A stretch of 64,000 nt of DNA from Cytophagales bacterium (GTDB lineage: Bacteria; Bacteroidota; Bacteroidia; Cytophagales; Flammeovirgaceae), in assembly GCA_025056215.1 (NCBI GenBank), contig JANWWC010000004.1, positions 124,001-188,000 of the forward strand. Direction: 5' to 3'. The position numbers were made by a program, and so were the translations under genes. The notes below the pieces were generated by a model that was not told the DNA's origin, did no database searches, and worked only from the letters and a program-made list of their open reading frames with translations. Positions 1 to 8,680 of the stretch are shown here, piece by piece. How positions within the stretch are numbered: position 1 is the stretch's first letter; each line of letters opens with the position of its first letter.

Positions 1-2036
1 TCGGAATGTTAGTAGGGATTTTAGCTGCTTTTCAACTAGTATTTCCTTCTCTAAACTTTGATTTGCCTTATACTACTTTCGGGCGGATACGTCCGTTGCA
101 TACCAATGCGGTGATTTTTGCGTTTGTAGGAAATGCTATTTTTGCAGGTGCTTATTATTCGATGCAGCGCGTATTGCGCACGCGTATGTATAGCGATTTA
201 TTAAGTCGCGTCCATTTTTGGGGTTGGCAACTTATCATTTTGTTAGCAGCTATTACGCTCCCTTTGGGTTATACTACCTCTCACGAATATGCCGAATTGG
301 AATGGCCTATTGATATACTCATTACACTTGTGTGGGTAGTCTTTGGCATCAACATGATGGGAACAATCATCGTAAGACGCGAAAGACATATCTATGCTGC
401 TGTTTGGTTTTATGTAGCTACTTTTGTAACAGTAGCTATTTTACATGTTGTCAATTCGTTTGAATTGCCAATTAGTTGGCTTAAAAGTTATTATTGGTAT
501 GCAGGTGTTCAAGATGCTCTCGTGCAATGGTGGTATGGACATAATGCTGTGGCTTTCTTTTTGACAACACCTTACTTAGGAATGATGTATTATTTTCTTC
601 CTAAAATTGCTAACCGCCCTCTTTACTCATATAAGCTCTCTATTTTGCACTTTTGGACCCTGATTTTTATTTATATTTGGGCAGGTCCACATCATTTGCT
701 GTATTCTTCTACTCCTGATTGGGTCCAGTCGTTGGGAGTTGTGTTTTCGGTAATGCTCATTGCACCTTCGTGGGGAGGAATGATCAACGGGTTACTCACA
801 TTGCGCGGTGCGTGGGATAAGGTAAGAGAAGAGCCGGCGCTTAAGTTTATGGTAGTCGCACTTACGTGTTATGGGATGGCTACTTTTGAAGGTCCTATGC
901 TTTCGCTAAAAAATGTCAATGCGATTGCTCATTTTACAGATTGGGTAGTAGCTCATGCACATGTCGGTGGACTAGGATGGAACGGGTTTCTCACATTTGC
1001 TATTTTTTATTGGCTTGTGCCGAAGATGTGGCAAACAGAGCTTTATTCTAAACGATTAGCAAATGCTCATTTTTGGATTGGAACTTTAGGAGTTGTCATG
1101 TATGCAATTCCGATGTATTGGTCTGGGTTTACCCAAGGGTTGATGTGGAAGGAGTTTACTGCCGATGGCGTTTTGAAATATCCTAATTTTTTAGAAACTG
1201 TAACTAAAATTATTCCGCTTTATGCGATGAGAGGTATTGGAGGAACTCTCTATTTAATAGGTGTTTTTATAATGATTTATAACCTTGTAAAAACTGCTCA
1301 ACAAGGAAGTTTTTTGGCTAACGAAGTTTCTGAATTTGCCAAAGTGCATCAGCCAATCCAGCGGCTTACATGGAGAGACTGGCATAAAGTCCTTGAAGCA
1401 CATCCTATTTTGTTCATGATTGTTTCTATTGTAGTAGTTTCTATCGGTGGTTTAGTGGAGATGATTCCTACTTTTCTGATTCGCTCTAATGTGCCTACCC
1501 TTGCTAGTGTGATGCCCTATACACCTTTAGAATTAGAGGGACGCGATATTTATATTCGAGAAGGTTGCAACACATGCCACTCTCAAATGATTCGTCCATT
1601 CCGCTCTGAAACAGAAAGATACGGAGAATATTCAAAGGCAGGCGAGTATGTATACGATCATCCTTTCTTATGGGGCTCGAAGCGTACAGGACCTGATTTG
1701 ATGCGCATCGGTAAAAAATATCCCGATTCATGGCATTATCATCACTTTGTTGAGCCTGCTTCTATGTCACCGGGCTCTATTATGCCCAAATATCCTTGGT
1801 TGCTCGAAAATCAGTTAGACATTTCGTTGCTTGATAAAAAAATGATGGCTATGCAAACTTTTGGCGTACCTTACACCGATCAAGAAGTAGAAAAAAGTCG
1901 GGAAATTGCTCGTAAACAAGCAGAACAAATTGCTGAAAACCTCCGCAAAGAAGGTATCGAAGTAGAGCCAGATAGAGAAATTATTGCCCTTATTGCTTAC
2001 ATGCAGCGCTTAGGAACTGATATTCAGAAAAAATAA
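1..2036 (+). CDS. ccoNO: cbb3 cytochrome c oxidase, fused subunits I and II (CcoN-CcoO), 5' partial
   Basis: Terminal oxidase core that reduces O2 at the haem b3-CuB site in the inner membrane. The frame is open to the window edge and a Gly codon precedes the first Met at position 6, so the real start lies upstream. Residues 1 to about 470 (counted from base 6) are the polytopic CcoN part, with the conserved His-rich WWYGHNAVAF, GPHHLLYSSTPDW and VAHAHVGGLGWNG segments that carry haem and copper ligands. After a further membrane helix, the CcoO part has one c-type haem site, CNTCH at about residue 521, followed by the typical RTGPDL and SIMPKYPWL motifs. CcoN and CcoO are separate proteins in Proteobacteria; the fusion is common in Bacteroidetes. 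First visible gene of the cco operon; the next gene begins 12 bases on. Confidence 0.96.
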   Translation, partial: GMLVGILAAFQLVFPSLNFDLPYTTFGRIRPLHTNAVIFAFVGNAIFAGAYYSMQRVLRTRMYSDLLSRVHFWGWQLIILLAAITLPLGYTTSHEYAELEWPIDILITLVWVVFGINMMGTIIVRRERHIYAAVWFYVATFVTVAILHVVNSFELPISWLKSYYWYAGVQDALVQWWYGHNAVAFFLTTPYLGMMYYFLPKIANRPLYSYKLSILHFWTLIFIYIWAGPHHLLYSSTPDWVQSLGVVFSVMLIAPSWGGMINGLLTLRGAWDKVREEPALKFMVVALTCYGMATFEGPMLSLKNVNAIAHFTDWVVAHAHVGGLGWNGFLTFAIFYWLVPKMWQTELYSKRLANAHFWIGTLGVVMYAIPMYWSGFTQGLMWKEFTADGVLKYPNFLETVTKIIPLYAMRGIGGTLYLIGVFIMIYNLVKTAQQGSFLANEVSEFAKVHQPIQRLTWRDWHKVLEAHPILFMIVSIVVVSIGGLVEMIPTFLIRSNVPTLASVMPYTPLELEGRDIYIREGCNTCHSQMIRPFRSETERYGEYSKAGEYVYDHPFLWGSKRTGPDLMRIGKKYPDSWHYHHFVEPASMSPGSIMPKYPWLLENQLDISLLDKKMMAMQTFGVPYTDQEVEKSREIARKQAEQIAENLRKEGIEVEPDREIIALIAYMQRLGTDIQKK

Positions 2037-2048
2037 ACTTTTATAGCC

Positions 2049-2204
2049 ATGAGACAATTTTTGGAAGGTGTGACAGGTGTAGATATCTATCTTACAACTT
2101 CGCTGCTTATATTTTTCTTGTTCTTTTTAGCGGTGCTAGTGTGGTTTTTTACTGCTGATAAAAAACATATGGAAAAACTTAGTCGAATTCCTTTAAAAGA
2201 TTAA
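2049..2204 (+). CDS. ccoQ: CcoQ-like small cbb3 oxidase subunit (51 aa)
   Basis: Very short gene between ccoNO and ccoP. The product starts MRQFLEGVTG, has one hydrophobic helix (about residues 16-35, rich in Leu and Phe), then a charged tail with ADKKHMEKL. Size, single membrane span and position match CcoQ/FixQ, a small subunit that stabilises the cbb3 complex. It begins 12 bases after the ccoNO stop and ends 5 bases before ccoP, so it is clearly within the operon. Sequence similarity in such small proteins is weak, so the name rests mainly on context. Confidence 0.75.
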   Translation: MRQFLEGVTGVDIYLTTSLLIFFLFFLAVLVWFFTADKKHMEKLSRIPLKD

Positions 2205-2209
2205 ATCCC

Positions 2210-3049
2210 ATGAAAAAACTAAAAATAATAGCGCTCTTGCTGGCAGGATTGCCGGCATGGGCGCAAACCTCGCAACCTCAAACAGGGTTGGATTTATCGC
2301 CAGAAGAGCAAACTCTCATCGTTTATTACGCCGTCGGAGGTGCTTTTTTACTGATATTATTAGCGGCTTCTTTGTTAGTGATGGCAACAGCTATCAGTCT
2401 CATTATTAGACTTAATAGAGAAATAAATCCTCAACCTCAAGAAGAACAAAAACTTTCTTGGTGGGAGCGCTTTAATCAGCTTAAACCCTTGTCTAAAGAA
2501 AAGGAATTATTACTAGAGGAGGAGTTTGATGGTATTTTGGAATTAAATAATCCGATTCCTTTTTGGTTTAACGTGCTGTTTTATGGTACTATCTTCATGA
2601 GTATTGTGTATTTGCTTGTATATCATGTTTGGGATCTAGCGCCTTTACAAGCGCAAGAATATGAGCAAGAAGTAAAGTTAGCTGAAATCCAAAGAGAAGA
2701 ATATCTTAAGAAATTTGCTGCTAGTATTGACGAAACCAACGTAGAGCCAACTACCGAAGCAAATGATATAGTGAGCGGTAAGCAAATCTACATGACTTAT
2801 TGCGCTGCTTGCCATGGACAATTAGGAGAAGGAAAAGTAGGTCCTAATCTGACTGATAAATTTTGGTTACACGGAGGAGATATCAAAAGCCTTTTCAAAA
2901 CAATTAAGTATGGTGTTCCAGAAAAAGGTATGATTTCTTGGCAAAAACAACTTAACCCACTTCAAATTAGAAATGTTGCTAGTTATATCTTAACCTTACA
3001 AGGGACTAATCCACCAAATGCTAAAGCACCTGAAGGAACTGAAATGTAA
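2210..3049 (+). CDS. ccoP: cbb3 oxidase subunit III, mono-haem CcoP
   Basis: Membrane-anchored c-type cytochrome that feeds electrons to the CcoNO core. The 279-residue product opens with a hydrophobic stretch ending AWAQ (possible signal peptide), a long membrane helix at about residues 40-66, and a second helix in the FixP N-terminal region (NNPIPFWFNVLFYGTIF). A single cytochrome c domain follows, with CAACH at residues 198-202 and a Met-containing distal segment. Classical proteobacterial CcoP carries two haem c domains; only one is present here. A one-haem form is known in Bacteroidetes, so this is a lineage trait rather than a truncation. Confidence 0.93.
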   Translation: MKKLKIIALLLAGLPAWAQTSQPQTGLDLSPEEQTLIVYYAVGGAFLLILLAASLLVMATAISLIIRLNREINPQPQEEQKLSWWERFNQLKPLSKEKELLLEEEFDGILELNNPIPFWFNVLFYGTIFMSIVYLLVYHVWDLAPLQAQEYEQEVKLAEIQREEYLKKFAASIDETNVEPTTEANDIVSGKQIYMTYCAACHGQLGEGKVGPNLTDKFWLHGGDIKSLFKTIKYGVPEKGMISWQKQLNPLQIRNVASYILTLQGTNPPNAKAPEGTEM

Positions 3050-3122
3050 TCTGCCTTAGCCTATGGAGAAGAAGAATTTTCTCGTAGGCTTCTTTCCCTT
3101 AGAAATTAAACTTTTCATAATT

Positions 3123-4574
3123 ATGGAAACTGTTCAACAGCCTACTTTTCGTGAACAATTAGGTATTCTTGAAAAAGATGGCAAACGTCACTGGATTTAT
3201 CCTAAAAAAGTATCAGGAAAGTATTACAAATGGCGCAGCGTAGTAGCTGCCATACTTTTGCTTTTTTTGTTTGTAGCTCCCTTTGTAAAAATAAACAATT
3301 ATCCGTTAGTACTTTTGAATATCTTTGAGCGGCGTTTTGCTTTGTTAGGCTTTGTTTTTCACCCACAAGACTTGTTTTTATTTGCGCTTGCTATGATTAC
3401 TGCGGTAGTATGCATCGCTTTGTTTACAGTAGTATTAGGAAGAATCTTTTGTGGTTGGATATGCCCGCAGACAATTTTTTTAGAAATGGTATTCAGAACT
3501 ATAGAAAGGTGGATTGAAGGAGACGCTAATCAACAAAAAAAGCTTGATGAACAGCCGTGGAATTCAGAAAAAGTCATTAAAAAATCCTTGAAGCACTTAG
3601 TTTTTTTTGCTTTTTCATTCTTAGTGGCTCATACATTTTTAGCTTATTTAATAGGTATTGACCAATTGTGGACAATGTTGCGCCAAACTCCTTTGCAACA
3701 TCCGGTAGCTTTTGTTTCTCTATTGATATTTACAGGATTGTTTTATGCTGTTTTTGCACATTTGCGGGAGTTAGTTTGTATTGTTGTGTGTCCTTATGGA
3801 AGATTGCAAGGTGTTTTGTTAGATAAAAATTCTTTGGTGGTAGCATATGATTATGTGCGAGGAGAACCTCGAGGAAAAATTTTTAAATCTCAGTCTCAGC
3901 ATCGAGAAAATGTTTCAAAAGGAGATTGTATAGATTGCAAATTATGTGTTCAGGTATGTCCTACAGGAATTGATATCCGAAATGGTACACAACTCGAATG
4001 TATAAACTGCACGGCTTGTATTGATGCTTGTGACGAGGTGATGCAGAAGATAGGACGACCTACTGGTTTGATTGGTTATTATACTGCTCATCAAATCGAA
4101 GATAAAACTTTTCGAAGAGAAGATAATACGATTAAGCCTGTATTGCCGATTACCACCAGAACAATTGCTTATTTTTCTGTGCTGATTATTCTGATAGGGA
4201 TTATGACTACGCTACTCGTTACGCGTAAAGATGTTGAAATTACAGTATTGAGAATGCCTGGAACGCTTTATCAAAAACTCGATAATGGAGTAATTGCAAA
4301 TCTGTATCAGCTTGAAGTCGTAAATAAAACACCATATCCTAAAACTATTCAAGTGAAAGGAGTCGATTCTCAAGTGATAGTAGTAGGAACTGAAAACAAT
4401 TTATTGAAGCTTTCTGAGGGAGAAGTAGAGAAGTTTACAATCATGATCCAAATGCATAGTAATCAGATTAACAGCTACAAAATGAAGACTTCATTGCAAT
4501 TTTTAGAAGGAAAGCAAGTTATTTCAGAAAAAACGACTAATTTTATTGCTCCTTATAGATACAAATCGTTATGA
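3123..4574 (+). CDS. ccoG: cbb3 oxidase accessory protein CcoG (FixG/RdxA-like)
   Basis: Polyferredoxin-type membrane protein implicated in copper handling during cbb3 oxidase assembly. The product has about four to five membrane spans, a CGWICPQT motif in the NapH-like core, and two 4Fe-4S signatures (CIDCKLCVQVCP, then CINCTACIDAC). The C-terminal Ig-like region follows a helix near residue 350 and is typical of FixG. I chose the ATG at 3123 (METVQQPTFREQL, 483 aa) because family members begin shortly before FRE/FRD and GKRxWIYPKK; an in-frame ATG at 3063 would add 20 hydrophobic residues. The stop overlaps the next start (ATGA), implying translational coupling to ccoH. Confidence 0.94.
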   Translation: METVQQPTFREQLGILEKDGKRHWIYPKKVSGKYYKWRSVVAAILLLFLFVAPFVKINNYPLVLLNIFERRFALLGFVFHPQDLFLFALAMITAVVCIALFTVVLGRIFCGWICPQTIFLEMVFRTIERWIEGDANQQKKLDEQPWNSEKVIKKSLKHLVFFAFSFLVAHTFLAYLIGIDQLWTMLRQTPLQHPVAFVSLLIFTGLFYAVFAHLRELVCIVVCPYGRLQGVLLDKNSLVVAYDYVRGEPRGKIFKSQSQHRENVSKGDCIDCKLCVQVCPTGIDIRNGTQLECINCTACIDACDEVMQKIGRPTGLIGYYTAHQIEDKTFRREDNTIKPVLPITTRTIAYFSVLIILIGIMTTLLVTRKDVEITVLRMPGTLYQKLDNGVIANLYQLEVVNKTPYPKTIQVKGVDSQVIVVGTENNLLKLSEGEVEKFTIMIQMHSNQINSYKMKTSLQFLEGKQVISEKTTNFIAPYRYKSL

Positions 4575-4729
4575 AAATACCTTTCAATTGGGGAACTGGA
4601 ATTCTTATTGCAATTGTTATATTTATGATTTTTATTATCAGCTTAGGGATTTATATGATAACGCGCCCTAACGATCTGATAAAAAAAGATTATTACGAAG
4701 ACGAAATCAAACAACTACAAAAACCTTAA
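4571..4729 (+). CDS. ccoH: CcoH/FixH-like stub (52 aa)
   Basis: FixH proteins are single-span assembly factors of cbb3 oxidase. This gene overlaps the ccoG stop codon by 4 bases. The product begins MKIPFNWGTGILIAI, has one membrane helix, and then reads NDLIKKDYYEDEIKQLQ, which is the FixH signature just outside the membrane (DLV-x-KDYYExE). It then stops. Family members are usually about 140-150 residues with a periplasmic domain after this motif, so here only the anchor and the juxtamembrane signature remain. The 14 bases before the next gene cannot hold the missing domain. Confidence 0.8.
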   Translation: MKIPFNWGTGILIAIVIFMIFIISLGIYMITRPNDLIKKDYYEDEIKQLQKP

Positions 4730-4743
4730 ACATTTGTTGTCAT

Positions 4744-4956
4744 ATGAAAAAAAACATGGGTATTATTGATAGAGCAATTCGAGTCAGTATTGCATGTGTG
4801 ATTGTCGTTTTATATTTAGCAAATGTGATAAGCGGAACAATTGCGATTATAGGACTGATAATAGCGGGCATTATGTTAGCTACAAGTGTGTTGAGCTTTT
4901 GTCCTTTGTATGCTCCTTTTGGAATTTCTACTTGTAAAAAGGAAGATAATGTCTAA
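4744..4956 (+). CDS. DUF2892 family inner-membrane protein
   Basis: A 70-residue protein with a short start (MKKNMGIIDRAIR) and two hydrophobic helices around residues 12-32 and 36-52, then CPLYAPFGISTCKK. This matches DUF2892, a small family often found alone or fused to rhodanese domains (as in YgaP); its molecular role is not established. Its position 14 bases after ccoH suggests co-transcription with the cbb3 oxidase cluster. The two cysteines in the C-terminal CPLY...STC segment are typical of the family. Confidence 0.8.
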   Translation: MKKNMGIIDRAIRVSIACVIVVLYLANVISGTIAIIGLIIAGIMLATSVLSFCPLYAPFGISTCKKEDNV

Positions 4957-4960
4957 ATAA

Positions 4961-4990
4961 TTTTCAATTCTCTAAATGAGAAGATTGAAA
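4961..4990. terminator. Possible bidirectional hairpin between DUF2892 gene and nuoK
   Basis: TTTCAAT (4962-4968) pairs with ATTGAAA (4984-4990), with an inner CTC/GAG match and a short AT loop. It lies in the 3' end of nuoK, where two genes converge with only 7 bases between stops. The stem is AT-rich, so this is a weak call. Confidence 0.35.
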
Positions 4991-5266
4991 GTGCTTGTAA
5001 AATTGGATAAGAAGTGCTAAGGCTATTGAGATTTCTGCTGCTGCAACTAATAAAATAAAAAGGACAAATAAATGAGATTCTGTTTGTCCGAATTTTTTAC
5101 CAAAAGCAATGAGGTTAAGATTAGAAGCATTCAACATAAGCTCAATTCCAATGAGCATCATTATCAAATTGCGGCGTGTAATCACCAGAGTTACGCCTAT
5201 GCACATCAAAAGAGCTCCCAAGTACAGGCTTATTTGTAAATAAGAAATTCCTATCATACTAAGCAC
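4964..5266 (-). CDS. nuoK: NADH-quinone oxidoreductase subunit K (NuoK), isolated copy
   Basis: A 100-residue, three-helix subunit of the proton-pumping membrane arm of complex I. The sequence has the family features: [34 protein letters not shown] (quoted in part), with the conserved Glu in the second helix (IGIELMLN), then a third helix with an internal acidic residue ([12 protein letters not shown]). The first Met overlaps the end of clpX by 8 bases; an alternative start three codons later at 5257 (MIGISYLQ) avoids the overlap and fits the usual length. No other nuo gene is adjacent: upstream is clpX and downstream a convergent DUF2892 gene. Confidence 0.9.
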   Translation of the reverse strand: MLSMIGISYLQISLYLGALLMCIGVTLVITRRNLIMMLIGIELMLNASNLNLIAFGKKFGQTESHLFVLFILLVAAAEISIALALLIQFYKHFQSSHLEN

Positions 5267-6491
5267 TTTTAAGCATCATTTTTTTCAATTGTGGGGCTTT
5301 CTCTAGTTGAGAAGCAGCATATTCTTTATCGATTACGATTTTAGAAACTGGAGGCAATTCATATTGTAAATCTAACATAATTGCTTCGCAAATGGAACGA
5401 AGTCCACGTGCACCCACTTGGAATTCTAATGCTTTTTCTACAATATAGTCTAAAGCGTCGTCAGTAAATTCGAGTTTGATGTTTTCCATCGCAAATAGTT
5501 TTTGGTATTGTTTGATAATCGCATTTTTGGGTTCTATCAAAATGCGGCGCAGAGCAGTTTTGTCTAACGGGTCTAAATGCGTAATCATAGGGAAGCGGCC
5601 GATAAGTTCAGGAATTAAGCCAAAACTTCTCAAGTCTTGAGGAGAAACGTATTGGAGGAGATTGTTTAAATCTACGGTTTCTTCTTTTTCTGTGCGGAAC
5701 CCTATAGGAGTAGTATTGAGACGAGAAGCGATTTTTTTTGTAATGCCTTCGAAAGCTCCTCCAGCGATAAACAGAATATTTTCTGTGTTAATAGCAACTA
5801 AATTTTTTTGTTCAGGATGTTTTCTACCGCCAAAGGGAGGCACATGCGCAATGGTGCCTTCCAAAAGTTTGAGAAGGGCTTGTTGTACACCCTCTCCGCC
5901 TACATCTCTTGTAATAGAAGGGTTATCTCCTTTGCGTGCAATTTTATCAATTTCGTCTATGTAAACGATGCCGCGTTCGGCTTGCTCTACGTCATAATCT
6001 GCATTTGCTAATAATCGCGTTAAGATTGTTTCGACATCCTCTCCGACATATCCTGCCTCTGTAATGACAGTAGCATCTGCGATTGCAAAGGGAACTTGCA
6101 AAATTTTGGCGAGTGTTTTGGCTAATAAGGTTTTACCAGTTCCCGTTTCGCCGACCAGAATGATGTTTGACTTTTCAATTTGGACGCCATCATCCGTTTT
6201 TTTCTGCATTAGGCGTTTGTAATGGTTGTAAACCGCTACAGAGAGGATTTTTTTAGCTTTTTCTTGTCCGATTACGTATTCATCGAGGTATTTGGCAATT
6301 TCAGTAGGTTTTACTAGATTAAAGCGCAATCCACCTGTTTTTTTGCGACTCGTATTTTTAAAATCAACCAACATCGAATGAGCCCGTTCAATGCAATTAG
6401 AGCAGATGCGCGCATTAGCGCCCGTTACCATGAGTTCTACTTGTTCTTCTGAGACTCCGCAAAACGAGCATATGTTTCCTTTTCCTTTCAT
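5259..6491 (-). CDS. clpX: ATP-dependent Clp protease ATP-binding subunit ClpX
   Basis: AAA+ unfoldase that delivers substrates to ClpP. The 410-residue product has the N-terminal C4 zinc finger (C8, C11, C30, C33), Walker A GETGTGKT at 114-121, a GYVG pore loop, Walker B with [11 protein letters not shown], sensor and arginine-finger regions, and the C-terminal small domain ([13 protein letters not shown]). Length and start are those of the family. No clpP or trigger factor gene is adjacent. Downstream it overlaps nuoK by 8 bases, so the two may share a transcript. Confidence 0.98.
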   Translation of the reverse strand: MKGKGNICSFCGVSEEQVELMVTGANARICSNCIERAHSMLVDFKNTSRKKTGGLRFNLVKPTEIAKYLDEYVIGQEKAKKILSVAVYNHYKRLMQKKTDDGVQIEKSNIILVGETGTGKTLLAKTLAKILQVPFAIADATVITEAGYVGEDVETILTRLLANADYDVEQAERGIVYIDEIDKIARKGDNPSITRDVGGEGVQQALLKLLEGTIAHVPPFGGRKHPEQKNLVAINTENILFIAGGAFEGITKKIASRLNTTPIGFRTEKEETVDLNNLLQYVSPQDLRSFGLIPELIGRFPMITHLDPLDKTALRRILIEPKNAIIKQYQKLFAMENIKLEFTDDALDYIVEKALEFQVGARGLRSICEAIMLDLQYELPPVSKIVIDKEYAASQLEKAPQLKKMMLKSA

Positions 6492-6531
6492 ACGTTCTAA
6501 CTTTCAACTACAAAATTATACGATAGCCTTT

Positions 6532-7041
6532 CTAATACAAAGACTTTACGATTTGTTTTCGGCTCATCCAAATGGCTACCATTCCGAAGCCGTAAGGGGC
6601 TCCTTCTTGAAGGATGTAAATAGGATAGAGTAGAGAGTCTTGTCCTACTTTTTGAACTATAGAAGGTATTTCAGATGCTTTTGTTTGAGAGGTGTATTCG
6701 TATGCCTGCCAAATTTGTTGAGCTTTTTCTGGCAGGTTTTTAGGAAACTGACAGTAATAATTCATCTGATAGACGAATTTCTTGAGAGAATCAGAAAGGC
6801 AAGATAAACTCAAAATACTATCGCATACAAAAGCAGAGCGGCATTCCAAGATGGAAAGGCGAATTTGCTCGCCTCGAAAGTAAGCCTGCTGAAGAATTTC
6901 CTCCTCTTTAAAGCGCCTTATTTTATTGTCTTTAATTCCCTGTCGGACATATTCTACATCTACATAGTCAGATTGTTTGATATCTAAACAACTTACTAAG
7001 TTCAGAGCGATTGTAAGAAGAAGTATATAAGAAGGTTTCAT
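6532..7041 (-). CDS. Hypothetical lipoprotein
   Basis: A 169-residue product with a short hydrophobic N-terminus and a lipobox ending LNLVSC, so probably a lipoprotein. The body contains three further Cys in its middle (ECRSAFVCDS and SLSCLSD) and ends with EGAPYGFGMVAIWMSRKQIV, reminiscent of the C-terminal part of Tll0287-like (DUF3365) sensor domains. It lacks a CxxCH haem motif, so that similarity is only suggestive. It lies 40 bases upstream of clpX on the same strand. Function unknown. Confidence 0.7.
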   Translation of the reverse strand: MKPSYILLLTIALNLVSCLDIKQSDYVDVEYVRQGIKDNKIRRFKEEEILQQAYFRGEQIRLSILECRSAFVCDSILSLSCLSDSLKKFVYQMNYYCQFPKNLPEKAQQIWQAYEYTSQTKASEIPSIVQKVGQDSLLYPIYILQEGAPYGFGMVAIWMSRKQIVKSLY

Positions 7042-7195
7042 GAAATTGCAAACGTTAGCACGAAGATTTTTACAAAATTCAATATGAAAAAATTGAGTTT
7101 TTTTTTTCTCTTCTTAAGAACTCATTATTTTAGAAACGAATTCATGGCAATTATACAAAATTTAAGTAGATTCACCTTAAACTCTATATCAAACT

Positions 7196-7468
7196 ATGAG
7201 TACTTTTGAGCAAAATGAAAAATTAGCAAAAGTGTGTAGTGACGTACAAGCAAAATTCGAAAAAATCAACGCAGATGGCAGATTTAATGATATTATTTCT
7301 AAGTTAGAGTATGTTATTGTTTCTTATCATGCTGATAAGAACCCTGTAGGATTGTTTGAAATCGGAGAAATGGCACTCCGTCAACTTAAAGCTTACAAAG
7401 AAGAAAAACCCAAGCAAGTGGCTCAAAAATTGATTGATGATTTGGAAAAAGCTCTTTCCGTGAAGTAA
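7196..7468 (+). CDS. Conserved hypothetical small cytosolic protein (90 aa)
   Basis: A 90-residue, strongly charged, mostly helical protein with no signal peptide or membrane span (starts MSTFEQNEKLAKVC, ends LIDDLEKALSVK). I recognise no named domain. It is a monocistronic + gene, divergent from the lipoprotein gene upstream and followed directly by a good intrinsic terminator at 7476-7517, which supports its being real and expressed as a single unit. Confidence 0.7.
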   Translation: MSTFEQNEKLAKVCSDVQAKFEKINADGRFNDIISKLEYVIVSYHADKNPVGLFEIGEMALRQLKAYKEEKPKQVAQKLIDDLEKALSVK

Positions 7469-7475
7469 TTTTCGG

Positions 7476-7517
7476 AAACCTGTAAGGCAGTTGTCCGTCT
7501 TATAGGTTTTTCTTTTA
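7476..7517 (+). terminator. Intrinsic terminator of the 90-aa gene
   Basis: AAACCTGTAAG (7476-7486) pairs with CTTATAGGTTT (7499-7509), with one G-U pair, and is followed by a T-rich run (TTTTCTTTTATTTTTT). It starts 8 bases after the stop codon at 7468 and reaches the 3' end of the convergent gene at 7515. Confidence 0.75.
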
Positions 7518-8042
7518 TTTTTTGACAATTCTCGTATGAAAAGCCCCTTGAGTTACTACAATCTTAGGAACGTGAACGACATTTCCTTCGCTTGGCAAAG
7601 CAATTCCTACAAACTCAAATCGACCTGTTACTAGGTCCTGAAAGACTTGTGTTAAATGCAAAAAGCCAGAGGCCTCTGGGTGTTGTGTTACAAAATATTC
7701 TACATGATCGCCTTCATGGCTAAGTTTAGAAGAAGGAGGAGATAGCGGAAATTTATCTCCTAAACTTACAGTAACATAGTTAACAGCACTGTTTTGAAGA
7801 GATAACGTGGTAGGTGCATAGGCGCGGAATCGAATTTCTACTTTACGCTTAGCGCTTGAAGCGACAATTAGAAAAAAAGACTCTCGTATAAAAAAAAATC
7901 CTTCTACTGAATCAGCCTGCCATTCTTGTCCGTTAATCGACATCCGAAACGATTGAGAAGGAATGGGAGACGGACGCACCCGAGATGTGTCTTTTTGACA
8001 ACTTATCAGAATCAAAAAAAGAAAGTATAAGATACATTTCAT
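7515..8042 (-). CDS. Hypothetical lipoprotein (175 aa)
   Basis: Begins with a short hydrophobic segment and a lipobox, LILISC-Q, then a Pro/Ser-rich linker and a predominantly beta-strand body (for example FRMSINGQEWQADSVEG, KRKVEIRFRAY). This pattern is common in Bacteroidetes outer-membrane-associated lipoproteins whose N-terminal beta domain starts with 'NGxxWxAD'. No specific function can be named. One base separates it from the nth stop upstream, so it is probably co-transcribed with nth. Confidence 0.7.
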   Translation of the reverse strand: MKCILYFLFLILISCQKDTSRVRPSPIPSQSFRMSINGQEWQADSVEGFFFIRESFFLIVASSAKRKVEIRFRAYAPTTLSLQNSAVNYVTVSLGDKFPLSPPSSKLSHEGDHVEYFVTQHPEASGFLHLTQVFQDLVTGRFEFVGIALPSEGNVVHVPKIVVTQGAFHTRIVKK

Positions 8043-8043
8043 T

Positions 8044-8673
8044 TTAAACAGAACAGTTTCCTATTACTTGGCAAAGAGGGCAATGTGTTTGGTCGTAGCC
8101 TTTGGCTTTGCAGTACTTTCTACCAAAGAAAATGATTTGCAGATGTCTTTTGTTCCATGTGCTTTTATCAAAAATAGATTTTGCATCTTTTTCAGTCTGT
8201 TCTACTGACTTTCCACTTGAAAGTTGCCATCTTTTCATTAGGCGATGAATATGAGTATCTACGGGAAAAGCAGGTACTCCGAAGGCTTGAGCCATCACCA
8301 CAGAAGCAGTTTTATGTCCTACGCCTGGCAAGCTTTCTAATTCTTCAAAACTCTGAGGAACTTCTCCGTTATATTTTTCTACTAAAATTTTTGAAAGTTC
8401 CCAAATCGATTTTGATTTAGCCTGTGAAAGCCCACAAGGTTTGATAATTTCTCGGATTTCTTCTATAGAAAGCTGTATCATCTGTTGAGGGGTTGAAGCT
8501 TTAGAAAACAACAAAGGTGTAATTTTATTTACGCGTTCGTCTGTACATTGGGCAGAAAGAAGAACAGCAATCAGTAAAGTGTAGGCATCTGTGTGATTTA
8601 AAGGAATAGGAGGATTAGGAAATTCATTATCTAAGATTGCTTCAATATGTCTAACTTTTTCTTCTTTGGTCAT
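8044..8673 (-). CDS. nth: Endonuclease III (DNA glycosylase/AP lyase)
   Basis: Base-excision repair enzyme that removes oxidised pyrimidines and cleaves at AP sites. The 209-residue product has the helix-hairpin-helix LPGVGHKTASVV containing the catalytic Lys and the downstream catalytic Asp in FPVDTHIHRL. Near the C-terminus are four Cys: the spacing is C-x9-C-x2-C-x5-C, against the canonical C-x6-C-x2-C-x5-C of the 4Fe-4S loop, a three-residue insertion between the first two. Seven bases separate it from the upstream permease gene. Confidence 0.95.
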   Translation of the reverse strand: MTKEEKVRHIEAILDNEFPNPPIPLNHTDAYTLLIAVLLSAQCTDERVNKITPLLFSKASTPQQMIQLSIEEIREIIKPCGLSQAKSKSIWELSKILVEKYNGEVPQSFEELESLPGVGHKTASVVMAQAFGVPAFPVDTHIHRLMKRWQLSSGKSVEQTEKDAKSIFDKSTWNKRHLQIIFFGRKYCKAKGYDQTHCPLCQVIGNCSV

Positions 8674-8680
8674 AACCCAA

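Noticed and set aside
6391-6633. Long open frames antisense to clpX, guaB, valS and other genes
   Set aside because: They lie opposite strongly recognised genes, start at poor positions and have no family match.
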